DNA of 64,000 nucleotides from Taeniopygia guttata (lineage: Eukaryota > Chordata > Aves > Passeriformes > Estrildidae), in contig NC_133027.1 in NCBI RefSeq assembly GCF_048771995.1, forward strand, positions 12,954,001 through 13,018,000. Reading direction: 5' to 3'. Made by a program: the position numbers and the translations under genes. Of this stretch, positions 62,466 to 64,000 are shown piece after piece. The notes beneath the pieces were generated by a model. It had not been told where the DNA came from. It searched no databases and was given only the letters and a program-made list of their open reading frames with translations. The first letter of the stretch is position 1, and each line of letters starts with the position of its first letter.

Positions 62466-62724
62466 CTGCAAGAGAAATTTATTACATATTATTTCTGTTA
62501 CAGGGAAGGAACTGCCCTGAGTCATGTTCCATTTGGACTGGTTACTCACCTCTATTCACCCACACCCACAGGAAAGAGGTCTACCCCATAAGAGGGGTCT
62601 AACAGAAAAAAAAAAAAAATTGCCATTAAAATTTATAATGTAATGCATGGACACCACATGAACAACTACAGTACTGGAACTTCAAGTATGGGCATCAACT
62701 GTTGAAAAAAACTAAAATAAGACA

Positions 62725-63807
62725 AGAGGTCCAGCACACAGCTGGATAACCACGTTACACAACAGGTGAGCAACTGGCTCACGCACAAAGAGTCACAGTG
62801 GATAGGGTTAAATCAAGCTGGCAGCCTCTCACAAGAGGAGTTCCACAGGGCTCCTATCCTCAGCCTACTGCTCAACATCTTCATTATTACCCCGAATTTG
62901 ATACCAAATTCAATTTCAGGACTGGAAGGAACACTAAGTAAGTTTACCAACAACACTAAATTGGGAGGAGTTGTTGGCTCCCTGAAAGGCAGTGAGAGAA
63001 ACTAGAGCGATGAGTCACCAAGCACATGATGTTTCACAAGGGGAAGTGCTGGATTCTGCACCTGGCACGGGGTAACCCTGGCTGTGTGCACAGACTGGGC
63101 AATGAGAGGCTGGAGAGCAGTGCCATGGAAAGGGACTTGGGGGTCCTGGTGGATGGCAAGTTGAACATGAACCAGCAATGCCCTGGCAGCCAGGAGGGCC
63201 ATCCCTGTCCTGGGGACATCAGGGACAGCATCGCCAGCCAGGCAAGGGAGGGATTGTCCTGCTCTGCTCTGCACTGGGGCAACCTCACCTCCAGTGCTGG
63301 GGCAATTTTGGGGTGCCACAATATTAAAAATTCATTAAGTCATTACAGAGCATCCAAAGGAGGTAACAAAGATGGTGAAACGCCTTGAGAGGAAGCTGTA
63401 CGAGGAGTGGCTGAAGTTTTTTCGTCTCTTCAGCCTGGAGGAGACTGAGCAGAGACCTCACTGCAGCTTTCAACATCCTCACAAGTGGAATGAGAGGGGC
63501 AGACACTGATCTCTGATCTTTTCACTCTGGTGACCAGTGACAGGACTTGAGGAAGCAGCATGAAACTGTGTTGGGGGGGTTTGGGTTGAGTATCAGGAAA
63601 ATGTGTTTCACCCAAAAGGTGGTTGGTTACTGGAACAGGCTCCCCAGGGAAGTGGTCACAGCACCAAGACACACCTGACACACTTCAAAAAGTGTTTGGA
63701 CAAAGCTCTCAGGTACATGGTGACCCTGGGGATGTCCTGTGCAGGGCCAGGAGTTGGACTCAATGATCCTGATGGGTCACTTCCAAGTCAGTATATTCTA
63801 TGACTCT
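62725..63807 (+). mobile_element. CR1 LINE, 5'-truncated, in the GEN1 intron at the right edge
   Basis: About 1.1 kb. It begins near the reverse transcriptase motif (GGAGTTCCACAGGGCTCC), runs through GGACTTGGGGGTCCTGGTGG and ends GGAGTTGGACTCAATGATCC followed by TATATTCTATGACTCTA. The frame is broken in several places. It is antisense to GEN1. Its 3' tail is close to the tail of the SINE at 13604-13745. Confidence 0.82.
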
Positions 63808-64000
63808 AGGTGTTTTTATTGTTTACTACCTGTAGAAAAAAGTGTGGCAAAATGAACATTATCAAATCCTAGTGGCTGTGCCAAGTCATTTCAGGAAGTG
63901 AAGTTTTTAAAATGCATGTAAACATTTCAATGCACTACTTAAGTAAAATGAAAAAGAATAAAAATGTTACCTAACATATTAGGCATAAGATACAGGAATA

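Noticed and set aside
1-64000. CRISPR arrays, operons or prokaryotic defence systems
   Set aside because: The window is vertebrate nuclear DNA with introns and CR1 elements; no regularly spaced repeats were seen.

Overview
This is a window of a bird genome, most likely a passerine (songbird). The evidence is many CR1 LINE pieces ending in the usual ATTCTATGA-type tail, solo LTRs of avian endogenous retroviruses, and a tRNA-Ile-headed SINE with a CR1-type tail of the kind known from songbirds. Base composition is AT-rich and genes are few, with long introns and spacers, as on an avian macrochromosome.

Three protein-coding genes are supported. (1) A complete 21-exon gene on the + strand (14064-26623) encodes a secreted zona pellucida (ZP) domain protein of about 896 residues, best matched to the egg-coat protein ZPAX. 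I assembled it from splice sites; every exon join keeps frame. (2) MSGN1 (mesogenin 1) is a one-exon bHLH transcription factor gene on the - strand (34756-35253), in a GC-rich island. (3) GEN1, the Holliday junction resolvase, lies on the - strand from 52355 past the right edge. The ten 3' exons are visible (62465 down to 52355) and encode about 761 residues; the 5' exons lie outside. GEN1 and MSGN1 are also neighbours in the same relative orientation in mammals (SMC6-GEN1-MSGN1-KCNS3 block), so this is a conserved block with an egg-coat gene on the MSGN1 side.

Layout: 1-5.5 kb, no gene seen. 5.5-6.5 kb, LTR fossils. 6.8-12 kb, mostly unexplained, with a small CpG island (11.2-11.4 kb) and one exon-like - strand segment (10.65-10.74 kb). 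12.07-13.75 kb, a repeat stack (an LTR with a CR1 inside it, then the SINE), directly upstream of the ZPAX promoter. 13.9-26.9 kb, ZPAX. 27-34.5 kb, no gene seen. 34.7-35.4 kb, MSGN1 with a TATA-like box and TCF/LEF-like sites. 35.4-52.3 kb, a gene desert holding one solo LTR with a perfect 6-bp target duplication, a 55-bp tandem duplication and AT-rich stretches that may be regulatory. 52.3-64 kb, GEN1 with three CR1 copies in its introns.

The three genes do not form a pathway: egg coat, presomitic mesoderm patterning and DNA recombination repair. I see no clearly new biological system. The points most worth a second look are the modular exon structure and alternative end of ZPAX, the antisense orientation of every recognised intragenic insertion, the SINE/CR1 tail match inside one window, and the exon-like segment near the orphan CpG island.
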